Part shown: positions 1 to 5,946 of the stretch, piece after piece
Position numbering within the stretch: the stretch's first letter is position 1
How the letters are laid out: each line of letters starts with the position of its first letter
From: DATKCA01 sp035544675
GTDB lineage: Bacteria; Acidobacteriota; Thermoanaerobaculia; Gp7-AA8
Length of the DNA stretch: 8,476 bases
Assembly: GCA_035544675.1 (NCBI GenBank)
Contig: DATKCA010000060.1
Coordinates: 1 to 8,476 of the forward strand
Reading direction: 5' to 3'
Notes under the pieces: model-generated
The model's input: only the letters and a program-made list of their open reading frames with translations
Databases searched by the model: none
What the model was told of the DNA's origin: nothing
Position numbers and translations under genes: made by a program

Positions 1-1394
1 CGCCGCCGCGCGTAGCTCCTGCCCCGGAGGAAGAAGTCGTAGGCCTGCAGATTCTCCGTCGGCCTCGCCGCGATGGCCTGCTGCTCGCCCGGTGAAAGCG
101 TGATCCGGAGCGCTTCGGCGATCTTGCGGGCGATCTCGTCCTGCACCTCGAAGACGTCCCGCATCTCGCGGTCATAACGCTCGATCCAGAGCGGGAAGTC
201 GGTGTGCGTGTCGACGAGCTGCGCGCTGATCCGCAGCCGGTTCCCTGCCCGGCGCAGCGTCCCCGCGAGAACGTACGCCGCGCCGAGCTGCTGGCCGATC
301 TGCGATGGTGTGGCCGGCTTGTCGCGATACGTCAGCACCGTGGGGCGCGAGAAGACCTTCAGCCCCTTGATCTTCGACAGCTCGGCGATGATGTCCTCGG
401 TGATCCCGTCGCGGAAGTATTCGTCTTCCTTCACTCCGCTCAGATTCTCGAAGTAGAGGACGGCCACCGATCGCTGCTGTCCGGCTGAAGAGACTTCGCG
501 CGAGTCGCCCGCATCGGCAGCCCGGCGTCCACCGGAATCGAGATCGCGCTTGAGCCGCAGCAGCTCGGTCTTGAGGTCCGTGGCGCTCTGGTAGCGGAGC
601 GCGCGATCCTTCTCCAGCGCACGGCCGATGATGCGGCCGAGCTCCGCGGGAAGGGTGGGACTCACCTGGCTGATCGGAGCGGGATCGCGGTTGAGGATGG
701 CGTCGAAGATCACCGCCTGTGTATCGCCTTGAAACGGCAGAATCCCCGTGGCCATCTGATAGAGCACCGCGCCGAGGGAAAACAGATCGGAGCGGGCGTC
801 GGTGAGGTGTCCACGAGCCTGCTCCGGCGACATGTAGGACACGGTTCCCAGTGTTGTCCCGGCTTTGGTCAGCTCGTTGGCGCGCGCGGTGGTCGCCTCG
901 GATTGTCCGGTCGCCGAGCGCCGCATCTCGATTTTGGCCAGACCGAAATCGAGGATCTTCGCCTGGCCGCGCGCGTTGATGAAGATGTTCGCCGGCTTGA
1001 TGTCGCGATGCACGATCCCCTTGGCGTGCGCCGATTCCAGCGCGTCGGCGATCTGGATGCCGAGGTCGAGCAACTGGGGGAGGTCGACGGGGCCGCGGCG
1101 GATTCGCTCCGCAAGCGTTTCGCCCTCCAGCAGCTCCATGGCGATGAAGTGCTGGCCTTCGTGGTGATCGATGGCGTAGACGGTGCAGATCCCGGGATGA
1201 TTCAGCGCGGATGCGGCGCGCGCCTCCCGCTGGAAGCGCTCCAGCATCGACGCGTCCTGCGCGAACTCGAGGGGGAGAAACTTCAGTGCCACAAGGCGGC
1301 CGAGGCTGGTGTCCTCCGCCTCGTAAACAACGCCCATCCCGCCGCTACCGAGCTTTGACGTCACTCGGTAGTGAGACATCGTGCGACCGATCAT
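1..1394 (-). CDS. Ser/Thr protein kinase with C-terminal TolB/FlgO-like domain (3' end beyond window)
   Basis: Hanks-type protein kinase that phosphorylates Ser/Thr on unknown target proteins. Visible in 464 codons: glycine-rich loop GSGGMG at residues 16-21, ATP-binding Lys38 (VALKF), catalytic loop HRDIKPAN with Asp131, DFG at 149-151, SPE at 189-191; kinase domain about 9-270. A short polar linker without an obvious membrane helix follows, then a domain from about residue 309 (SVAVLYFENLSG, later EYFRDGITEDI) like the TolB/FlgO-like region found behind many acidobacterial kinases; family members often continue into TPR repeats, which would lie beyond the left edge. I chose the ATG at 1394 because it gives the usual MIGRT-SHYR opening; the ATG at 1379 is the alternative. 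No clear Shine-Dalgarno. No frameshift seen. Kinase identity is very secure, substrate unknown. Confidence 0.93.
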   Translation of the reverse strand, partial: MIGRTMSHYRVTSKLGSGGMGVVYEAEDTSLGRLVALKFLPLEFAQDASMLERFQREARAASALNHPGICTVYAIDHHEGQHFIAMELLEGETLAERIRRGPVDLPQLLDLGIQIADALESAHAKGIVHRDIKPANIFINARGQAKILDFGLAKIEMRRSATGQSEATTARANELTKAGTTLGTVSYMSPEQARGHLTDARSDLFSLGAVLYQMATGILPFQGDTQAVIFDAILNRDPAPISQVSPTLPAELGRIIGRALEKDRALRYQSATDLKTELLRLKRDLDSGGRRAADAGDSREVSSAGQQRSVAVLYFENLSGVKEDEYFRDGITEDIIAELSKIKGLKVFSRPTVLTYRDKPATPSQIGQQLGAAYVLAGTLRRAGNRLRISAQLVDTHTDFPLWIERYDREMRDVFEVQDEIARKIAEALRITLSPGEQQAIAARPTENLQAYDFFLRGRSYARR

Positions 1395-1485
1395 GAACCT
1401 GCCATCGTATTACAGACGTGCGCGTCGCGGTCGCAGTGCATTCCCGATCACAGTTACGGAACTAAATGTCATGGAGCGCTGCGGG

Positions 1486-1501
1486 CTGTGGATCTCCACA
1501 G
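1486..1501. promoter_or_regulatory. 16-nt dyad symmetry upstream of the kinase gene
   Basis: CTGTGGA-TC-TCCACAG is a perfect inverted repeat of 7-nt arms around a 2-nt centre, 92 bases upstream of the kinase start. That architecture suits a homodimeric regulator operator better than a terminator, because no T-run follows on either strand. Binding is inference. The rest of the 1395-1613 gap shows no gene. A possible -10 (TAATAC on the minus strand, 1407-1412) lies just before the kinase start but has no convincing -35. Confidence 0.35.
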
Positions 1502-1570
1502 GGCCGCGTCTCGACTTCGCTCTCTTCCGAAACCTCTTCTAAAAGCGAGCTGAAAGTGGTGGCAAGGCTT

Positions 1571-1586
1571 CGGAGTGTTCACTCCG
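1571..1586. promoter_or_regulatory. Second 16-nt dyad symmetry, operator or weak terminator hairpin
   Basis: CGGAGTG-TT-CACTCCG has the same 7-2-7 layout as the dyad at 1486 but a different sequence. It sits 28 bases after the stop of the TPR gene and upstream of the kinase. It could fold as a short hairpin ending the sdh/TPR transcript, but no U-tract follows on the minus strand, so an operator or Rho-type end is equally possible. Confidence 0.35.
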
Positions 1587-1613
1587 TGTGCCGCGCACTG
1601 GCCCAGGGAAGAG

Positions 1614-2111
1614 TTACTCCAGATAGGGCTCGATGCGTTCTTCCGGCTGCGGCTGGAGATCCGAGATGTGCGAGATGATTCGCGCACAAGTGTTCCATCG
1701 AAGCACGGCATCGTCATTCCCGGATGGGCGGATCGCTTCGGCCTTTTCGTAGTGGCCCATCGCATCCTCGAACCATTCGTACGCCGCCGACCCACCCATC
1801 GGTCCGTGGTAGGCATTCTTCGCCCGCCGTTCGCAGACTACTCCGCTGTAGTAGGCGCGCTGATAGGGATCGCGCAACCGCGCCACCAGCTCCTCGCAGC
1901 GATCCTGGCCCATGGGGAAGTGGTGCTGGCCGAATTGATCTGTCAGAGCGAGGATCAGCGTGACCAGAGCGCTCTGGTTCTCGGGATCGGCCTCCAGCAC
2001 GTCCATGCAGATGCTCTCCGCCTCGGCCGGTTCATTGAGGAGGCGATAGCGGTCCGCTTTCTCCAGCGCTTTGGGGATCGCTTCCCGGGATAGAGGTTTG
2101 AGCTGCAACAT
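1614..2111 (-). CDS. Small TPR-like helical protein downstream of the sdh operon
   Basis: A 165-residue soluble protein with no signal peptide or membrane helix. Two helix-turn-helix stretches look like tetratricopeptide units: about residues 10-47 (the pattern around EKADRYRLLNEPAEAESIC and VLEADPENQSAL) and about 110-142 (YEWFEDAMGHYEKAEAIRP). TPRs are protein-protein binding scaffolds; no enzymatic motif is visible. Start ATG at 2111 is fixed by an excellent AAAGGAGG 5 nt upstream; stop is TAA. It follows sdhB by 85 bases on the same strand, so co-transcription is likely. A role as a partner or assembly helper of the dehydrogenase is a guess from position only. I do not recognise a named family. 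Confidence 0.85.
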   Translation of the reverse strand: MLQLKPLSREAIPKALEKADRYRLLNEPAEAESICMDVLEADPENQSALVTLILALTDQFGQHHFPMGQDRCEELVARLRDPYQRAYYSGVVCERRAKNAYHGPMGGSAAYEWFEDAMGHYEKAEAIRPSGNDDAVLRWNTCARIISHISDLQPQPEERIEPYLE

Positions 2112-2116
2112 GACCG

Positions 2117-2124
2117 CCTCCTTT
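2117..2124 (-). promoter_or_regulatory. Strong Shine-Dalgarno of the TPR gene
   Basis: AAAGGAGG on the minus strand, 5 nt before the ATG at 2111. It is the best ribosome binding site in the window and decides the start. It suggests the TPR protein is translated independently rather than by coupling to sdhB. Confidence 0.8.
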
Positions 2125-2150
2125 CGAGCTCAGCGACCAGGCAATGTCAG

Positions 2151-2168
2151 CAGAGGATCATAGTACCG
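2151..2168 (-). repeat. Partial copy of an sdhB 3' segment
   Basis: Eighteen bases here match 16 of 18 bases at 2242-2259 inside sdhB. On the minus strand both encode RYYDPL in one frame. The copy lies about 30 bases past the sdhB stop codon. It may be a relic of a small tandem duplication of the sdhB 3' end or of a longer ancestral C-terminus. No open gene uses it now. Confidence 0.45.
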
Positions 2169-2196
2169 CTCAGGCCACCAGCATGCCGCGAAGTCC

Positions 2197-2943
2197 CTAT
2201 CCCCTGCCAAGGAGGGCGCGAATGCGACGCCACAACCAAACGAGAGGATCGTAGTACCGATCCACCACGCGTTCCTTGAGCGGGATGATGGCGTTGTCGG
2301 TGATGTGAATGTTCTCCGGGCAAACCTCGGTGCAGCACTTGGTGATGTTGCAAAAGCCGATGCCGAGCGTCTGCTGGAGAAGCGGGGTGCGGTCGAGACC
2401 ATCGATAGGGTGCATCTCCAGCGCTGCCGCTTCGACAAAGAACGCCGGTCCGGCGAACACGTCGTGTTTGTCGTGTTCCCGAAGGACGTGGCAGACGTCC
2501 TGGCAGAGAAAGCACTGAATGCACTTGCGGAACTCCTGGATCCTGTCGATGTCCTCCTGATACCAGACCCAGCGCGCATTCTCCTGCGGCGTGAAGGGGG
2601 GGATCTTGCGCGCCATGTCGTAATTGCTCTTCACGTCCGTAACGAGATCCCTGATGACCGGGAAGGCCTTCATGGGCCGGACGGTGATCGGCTCTCCCTG
2701 CGGAAAATCATCGAGGCGCGCATTGCACATCAGCTTGGGCCGGCCGTTGACTTCGGCGCTGCAGGAGCCGCACCTCGCGGCCTTGCAGTTCCAGCGGCAG
2801 GCCAGATCGGGCGCGCCGTGCCCCTGGATCCAGTGGATGGCATCGAGTACGACCATTCCAGTCTGCACGGGCACGTTGAATTCCTGCAGCGCGCCGCTGG
2901 CGGCATCTCCGCGAAACACCCGAAAGACGCAGTCGCCGGTCAT
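2197..2943 (-). CDS. sdhB: Succinate dehydrogenase / fumarate reductase iron-sulfur subunit
   Basis: 248 residues, the usual size for SdhB. It carries electrons from the flavin of SdhA to quinone at the membrane anchor. The N-terminal ferredoxin-like domain binds [2Fe-2S] through Cys53, Cys58, Cys61 and Cys73 (CxxxxCxxC...C). The C-terminal domain has CIQCFLCQDVC (141, 144, 147, 151) and CNITKCCTEVCPE (198, 204, 208), giving the [4Fe-4S] and [3Fe-4S] ligands. Cys151 is followed by His rather than the common Pro; this and ITKCCTEVCPE recall mycobacterial Sdh1. Extra cysteines 49 and 203 are present. Start ATG at 2943 overlaps the sdhA stop as ATGA and has GAGGAG 5 nt upstream. An open extension further upstream is sdhA in another frame. 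Stop is TAG. Confidence 0.95.
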   Translation of the reverse strand: MTGDCVFRVFRGDAASGALQEFNVPVQTGMVVLDAIHWIQGHGAPDLACRWNCKAARCGSCSAEVNGRPKLMCNARLDDFPQGEPITVRPMKAFPVIRDLVTDVKSNYDMARKIPPFTPQENARWVWYQEDIDRIQEFRKCIQCFLCQDVCHVLREHDKHDVFAGPAFFVEAAALEMHPIDGLDRTPLLQQTLGIGFCNITKCCTEVCPENIHITDNAIIPLKERVVDRYYDPLVWLWRRIRALLGRG

Positions 2944-4745
2944 GACTTCTCCTCGAATAGTGCGCGCAGGTCCTGCGGCATCTGCGGACAGGGAGTGGGA
3001 AACACGGACATGCCTTCCTCCCCTTTCTTCACACACATGTTCACAATCCGCAGTTGCGCATCTTCTTTCGGATGATCGATGCGGCTGTGCGCGCCGCGAC
3101 TCTCCCGTCGAAGGAGCGCGGCGCGGCACGTCGCCTCAGAGCAGATCAGGAGGTTCTCCAGATCGCGCGCCAGATGCCAGCCGGGGTTGAAGAGCACCGA
3201 TCCCGTCACGCGCGTCTGCCTGATCCTCTCGCCGAGAGCGGCCAGTTGCCGCAGACCTTCCTCCAGGTCGGATTCATCGCGAAAGATGCCGACATACTTC
3301 CCCATCACATCCTGAAGCGCCTCATGGAGCGTGTACGGATCGTCTCCGTCGCGCTCGAACGGCGCCATGGTCCGGCGAATGTGGCCTTCGATCTCCTCGT
3401 CGTTCACAGCCGGCGGCTGCCGGTTCTGCCGCGCAAACTCGGCGGCGCCCATGCCCGCTCGCCGCCCGAACACGAGCAGATCGGACAGAGAGTTGCCCCC
3501 CAGACGATTCGCGCCGTTCATCCCCCCGCTGCATTCGCCGGCCGCGAACAGACCGGGCACAGTGGCCTGGCCGGTTTCCGGTTCGACGCGAATGCCCCCC
3601 ATCGCGTAATGCGCGGTCGGTCCGACTTCCATCGGCTGCCTGGTGATGTCGACGTCGGCGAGGTCTTTGAACTGGTGATACATGCTGGGAAGTTTTCGTC
3701 GCACGCGGTCGGGATCCTGGAAGCTGATGTCAAGCCACGCCCCTCCGTGCGGCGTGCCTCGACCTTCCTTCACTTCCGTATAGATGGCCCGGGCAACGTT
3801 GTCGCGGGTCGACAGCTCCGGCGGACGCCGGGCGTCGGTCTGCTTCCCGGCCACGGTCATTTCCACCCACTTCTGCGATTCTTCCGGGGTCTCGGCGAAG
3901 TCTTTTCGTTTGCTCTCCGGAAGGTACGACCACATGAAGCGCCGGCCTTCGTTGTTGGTGAGAATGCCTCCCTCTCCGCGAACCCCTTCCGTGACGAGAA
4001 TGCCCATGACGCCGGGCGGCCAGATCATGCCCGTGGGGTGGAACTGAAAGAACTCCATGTCGATCAGCTCCGCTCCCGCTTCGTAGGCGAGCGCGTGACC
4101 GTCTCCGGTGTACTCCCACGAATTCGAGGTGACCTTCCAGGCTTTGCCGTAGCCGCCGGTGGCCAGCACGACGGCCTTGGCGCGGAATACGACAAAACGC
4201 CCCGACTCGCGCCAGTAGGCGAGAGCGCCGCTCACTCGCCCGTCATCCTTCAGAAGAGCAACCACGGTGCACTCCATGAAGACGTCGATTCCCTGATGAA
4301 CGCCTCGCTGCTGCAGCGTGCGGATCATCTCCAGTCCGGTGCGGTCTCCGACATGAGCCAGGCGCTTCCAGGTGTGGCCACCGAAGGCCCGCTGCAGAAT
4401 CCGCCCATCGGTGGTGCGATCGAACACCGCGCCCCAGCGTTCGAGCTCGCGCACTCGATCGGGCGCCTCCTGCGCGTGCACCTGGACCATCCGCCAATTG
4501 TTGAGGAACTGCCCCCCTTTCATCGTGTCGCGGAAGTGGGTCTGCCAGTTGTCCTGCGGATCGACGTGCGCCAGAGCCGCGGCGATGCCTCCCTCGGCCA
4601 TCACCGTGTGCGCTTTCCCGAGAAGACTCTTACAGACCAGGGCGGTCTTCGCGCCCAGGGCCGAGGATTCGATAGCGGCGCGGAGGCCGGCACCGCCCGC
4701 ACCGACCACGATCACATCGAACTCGTGCCGCTCGTACTTTTCCAT
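2940..4745 (-). CDS. sdhA: Succinate dehydrogenase / fumarate reductase flavoprotein subunit
   Basis: 601 residues, normal length for SdhA/FrdA. It interconverts succinate and fumarate on FAD at the membrane face. The dinucleotide fold GAGGAG is at 15-20; His46 in KAHTVMAEGGI is the expected covalent FAD attachment site. Substrate and catalytic elements: HPTG with His236, RGEGG with Arg256, STRDN with Arg314, TAHYAMGGI with His379, and GANRLGGNSLSDLLVFGR with Arg414. The C-terminal helical part has ESRGAHSR (548-555). Start ATG at 4745 lies 2 nt after the sdhC stop, which indicates translational coupling; the frame stays open upstream to 5645 but that stretch is sdhC read out of frame. The end overlaps sdhB by 4 nt. 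Direction (SQR or QFR) cannot be told from sequence alone; the single-anchor, Sdh1-like context favours menaquinone-linked oxidation (inference). Confidence 0.96.
   Translation of the reverse strand: MEKYERHEFDVIVVGAGGAGLRAAIESSALGAKTALVCKSLLGKAHTVMAEGGIAAALAHVDPQDNWQTHFRDTMKGGQFLNNWRMVQVHAQEAPDRVRELERWGAVFDRTTDGRILQRAFGGHTWKRLAHVGDRTGLEMIRTLQQRGVHQGIDVFMECTVVALLKDDGRVSGALAYWRESGRFVVFRAKAVVLATGGYGKAWKVTSNSWEYTGDGHALAYEAGAELIDMEFFQFHPTGMIWPPGVMGILVTEGVRGEGGILTNNEGRRFMWSYLPESKRKDFAETPEESQKWVEMTVAGKQTDARRPPELSTRDNVARAIYTEVKEGRGTPHGGAWLDISFQDPDRVRRKLPSMYHQFKDLADVDITRQPMEVGPTAHYAMGGIRVEPETGQATVPGLFAAGECSGGMNGANRLGGNSLSDLLVFGRRAGMGAAEFARQNRQPPAVNDEEIEGHIRRTMAPFERDGDDPYTLHEALQDVMGKYVGIFRDESDLEEGLRQLAALGERIRQTRVTGSVLFNPGWHLARDLENLLICSEATCRAALLRRESRGAHSRIDHPKEDAQLRIVNMCVKKGEEGMSVFPTPCPQMPQDLRALFEEKS
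2947..2954 (-). promoter_or_regulatory. sdhB ribosome binding site inside the sdhA 3' end
   Basis: GAGGAGAA on the minus strand lies within the last sdhA codons, with its GAGGAG core 5 nt before the sdhB ATG. It fixes the sdhB start at 2943 and rejects the longer open frame. Confidence 0.75.
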
Positions 4746-4747
4746 CG

Positions 4748-5515
4748 CTACCCGATTCGCCAGTTGGAGACGGTGCCGCTGGCCACCATCCAGACGTAGA
4801 AGTCCGCGGCCATGACGCCGAACAGACTGGTCCAGGCCCAGAACATGTGGTTCTCGTTGAGCGATGAGAGTTTTCCCCAGGCCCGATAACGGGCCCGGCA
4901 GACGGCGTTGGCCGAGAAACAATCCACCTGCCCGCCGACCAGATGACGAAGCGAGTGACAGGAGAAGGTGTAGAAGGTCAGCAGCACGCTGTTCACGGCG
5001 AGAACGATCGTCCCGACGGTGATTCCGAACGTCCCTCCCGGCCAGAGCGCCTTCCAGACGTCGTACCAGAGAAAGACGAGGATCAGCAGTGCGGCATAGA
5101 GAAGGTAGCGGTGAAGATTCTGAAGGATCAGCGGGAAACTCGTCTCGCCCCGATACTCGAGTCGCCTCCCTTCCGACACGGCGCAGCCGGCCGGATGAGA
5201 GGTGAACGAACGGTAGTAAGCCTTGCGATAGTAGTAGCAGGTCAGTCGAAATCCGCCCGGCGCCCAGAGGATCAGCACCGCGGGCGAGAGCCACTGCGGG
5301 AGCGGAGTCCAATGCTCGAGGTTGGGGGAGTAGAAGGGAGAGAGGAGCTCTCCGGCCTCGTAGAAGCGATTCATGATGGCCCGGGCCGTGGCGTACACGA
5401 CGAACGCGCTCAGAACCAGCATCGTGACGAGGGGATTGAGCCACCACAGATCGCGCCGGTCGGTACCACCCCACGGCGTGAGGGCGCGAGCAGCGACGAC
5501 TTGGGATGCGGCCAC
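4748..5515 (-). CDS. sdhC: Single large membrane anchor of Sdh1-like complex II
   Basis: 255 residues with about five membrane helices (near 29-47, 76-94, 134-157, 163-185, 223-245). As the only anchor in the operon it replaces the SdhC/SdhD pair, as in mycobacterial Sdh1. Family-like features: ALTPWGG near the N-terminus, GGFRLTCYYYRKAYYRSF (87-104), NLHRYLLY with His135, and a loop SCHSLRHLVGGQVDC with Cys186, His187, His191 and Cys199, then ENHMFWAW with His223. The Cys/His set could bind a metal or Fe-S centre and the lone His a heme; both are inference. The start is uncertain: GTG at 5515 is the only standard in-frame start after the upstream TAG; its GGGGG 5 nt ahead is a poor binding site, while a better GAGGAG at 5538-5543 is too far off. 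An out-of-frame ATG overlaps at 5517. Confidence 0.9.
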   Translation of the reverse strand: MAASQVVAARALTPWGGTDRRDLWWLNPLVTMLVLSAFVVYATARAIMNRFYEAGELLSPFYSPNLEHWTPLPQWLSPAVLILWAPGGFRLTCYYYRKAYYRSFTSHPAGCAVSEGRRLEYRGETSFPLILQNLHRYLLYAALLILVFLWYDVWKALWPGGTFGITVGTIVLAVNSVLLTFYTFSCHSLRHLVGGQVDCFSANAVCRARYRAWGKLSSLNENHMFWAWTSLFGVMAADFYVWMVASGTVSNWRIG

Positions 5516-5537
5516 ATTGACCCCCAGCTTTGGAATG

Positions 5538-5551
5538 CTCCTCAGATTCTA
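5538..5551 (-). promoter_or_regulatory. Possible -10 box and GAGGAG ahead of the sdh operon
   Basis: On the minus strand TAGAAT (5546-5551) matches five of six bases of a sigma-70 -10 box, and GAGGAG follows at 5538-5543. A TTCATC about 19 nt upstream is a weak -35. If real, the transcript begins about 20-30 nt before sdhC with almost no leader, and the GAGGAG would lie at its very 5' end. Low confidence. Confidence 0.25.
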
Positions 5552-5616
5552 GTGCAGGCTTGCGCGATATGATGAAGTCGATTCGTCGGCGCGAGAGGGG
5601 CGCTTCTGGTGCCGCT

Positions 5617-5742
5617 TTGAGAAACTTCCTGATCATCGGCGGCATCGCACCGGAGTCGACGATCGATTCCTACCGTCAGCTCGTCACACGCTACCGGCAG
5701 CTCGTCAGCGCCGGGTATCCGCCAATCATCATCAATCCGATC
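5617..5742 (+). pseudogene. N-terminal remnant of an aspartate/glutamate racemase family gene
   Basis: About 42 codons on the plus strand read like the start of an Asp/Glu racemase: a TTG-initiated segment with FLIIGGIAPESTIDSYR, then LVTRYRQ, then YPPIIINPI. Family members begin with a hydrophobic strand and GGxxPEST, then a helix with YR, then a second strand in the YPSIIINSI style; a full protein is about 230 residues. Here similarity stops sharply at 5742, where hairpin-rich sequence begins; the frame itself stays open to 5832 but no longer resembles the family. Both catalytic cysteine regions are missing. An upstream ATG-containing extension (5569 on) does not look like the family. Recognition is by eye from a short stretch. 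Confidence 0.6.
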
Positions 5743-5751
5743 GCGCAATGC

Positions 5752-5776
5752 GCGGTCCTCCCGCGGAGGACTCCGC
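5752..5776. repeat. Hairpin at the break point of the racemase remnant
   Basis: TCCTCC (5756-5761) pairs with GGAGGA (5765-5770) around a 3-nt CGC loop, extended by GCGG (5752-5755) with CCGC (5773-5776) and a 2-nt bulge. It begins about ten bases after the racemase similarity ends, so it may mark an insertion or deletion junction. No T-run follows. Confidence 0.45.
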
Positions 5777-5779
5777 TTG

Positions 5780-5821
5780 TCCGGCGATATCCGGTAAGTG
5801 CTTGGGAACACGATCGCCGGA
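5780..5821. repeat. 9-bp inverted repeat with 24-nt loop
   Basis: TCCGGCGAT (5780-5788) and ATCGCCGGA (5813-5821) are perfect inverted copies around 24 bases. With the neighbouring hairpin it makes a structured block between the racemase remnant and the tRNA. It could be a small non-autonomous repeat of this genome; that needs a second copy elsewhere to be shown. Confidence 0.45.
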
Positions 5822-5823
5822 GG

Positions 5824-5852
5824 TTGTGTTAGGTCGTCCCGGAAGGTAGGAT
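5824..5852 (+). promoter_or_regulatory. Weak candidate promoter for tRNA-Val
   Basis: TTGTGT, a 17-nt spacer, then TAGGAT on the plus strand resemble a sigma-70 promoter (three and four of six consensus bases). It would put the REP-like hairpin in the tRNA 5' leader. Listed because no better promoter is seen before the tRNA. Confidence 0.2.
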
Positions 5853-5880
5853 CACCATCCATATGATTCACACTCCTCAT

Positions 5881-5930
5881 CACCCTCAGCTCGCGGGAGA
5901 GGGTGGCCGGCGAAGCCGGCCGGGTGAGGG
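5881..5930. repeat. REP-like palindromic element
   Basis: Nested inverted repeats: ACCCTC (5882-5887) with GAGGGT (5899-5904), directly followed by GGCCGGC-GAA-GCCGGCC (5905-5921), with CACCC (5881-5885) alternatively closing onto GGGTG (5922-5926). The same style of element, CCCTC...GAGGG plus a GC hairpin with a GAA or TTC loop, is a familiar dispersed intergenic repeat in GC-rich genomes. It lies 16 bases upstream of the tRNA. It is extragenic, and an overlapping minus-strand open frame is rejected. Confidence 0.6.
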
Positions 5931-5946
5931 GCAGGACGCGGTACAT

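Noticed and set aside
729..1358. Plus-strand frame of 209 codons opposite the kinase
   Set aside because: It is antisense to the conserved kinase catalytic core.
2944..3129. 62-residue N-terminal extension of sdhB
   Set aside because: It overlaps the sdhA 3' end out of frame; the ATG at 2943 has GAGGAG and the ATGA overlap.
3054..4799. Plus-strand open frame of 581 codons opposite sdhA
   Set aside because: It is antisense to a clearly conserved sdhA and has no recognisable motif; long antisense frames are usual in GC-rich genes with biased third positions.
4746..5645. 300-codon N-terminal extension of the sdhA frame
   Set aside because: The extension is sdhC read in another frame, rich in Arg and Ser; SdhA proteins start close to the flavin fold at the ATG at 4745.
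5530..5832. The whole 100-codon plus-strand frame as an intact gene
   Set aside because: Only the middle third resembles a racemase; the ends are upstream sdh region and hairpin sequence, so a remnant is the better reading.
5542..5946. Minus-strand frame of 134 codons upstream of sdhC
   Set aside because: It runs through the REP-like repeat, hairpins and the antisense of the racemase remnant, and shows no family character.
5871..5946. CRISPR array or phage attachment site next to the tRNA
   Set aside because: The palindromes are not spaced direct repeats, no cas or integrase gene is present, and no duplicate of the tRNA 3' end is seen in the window.
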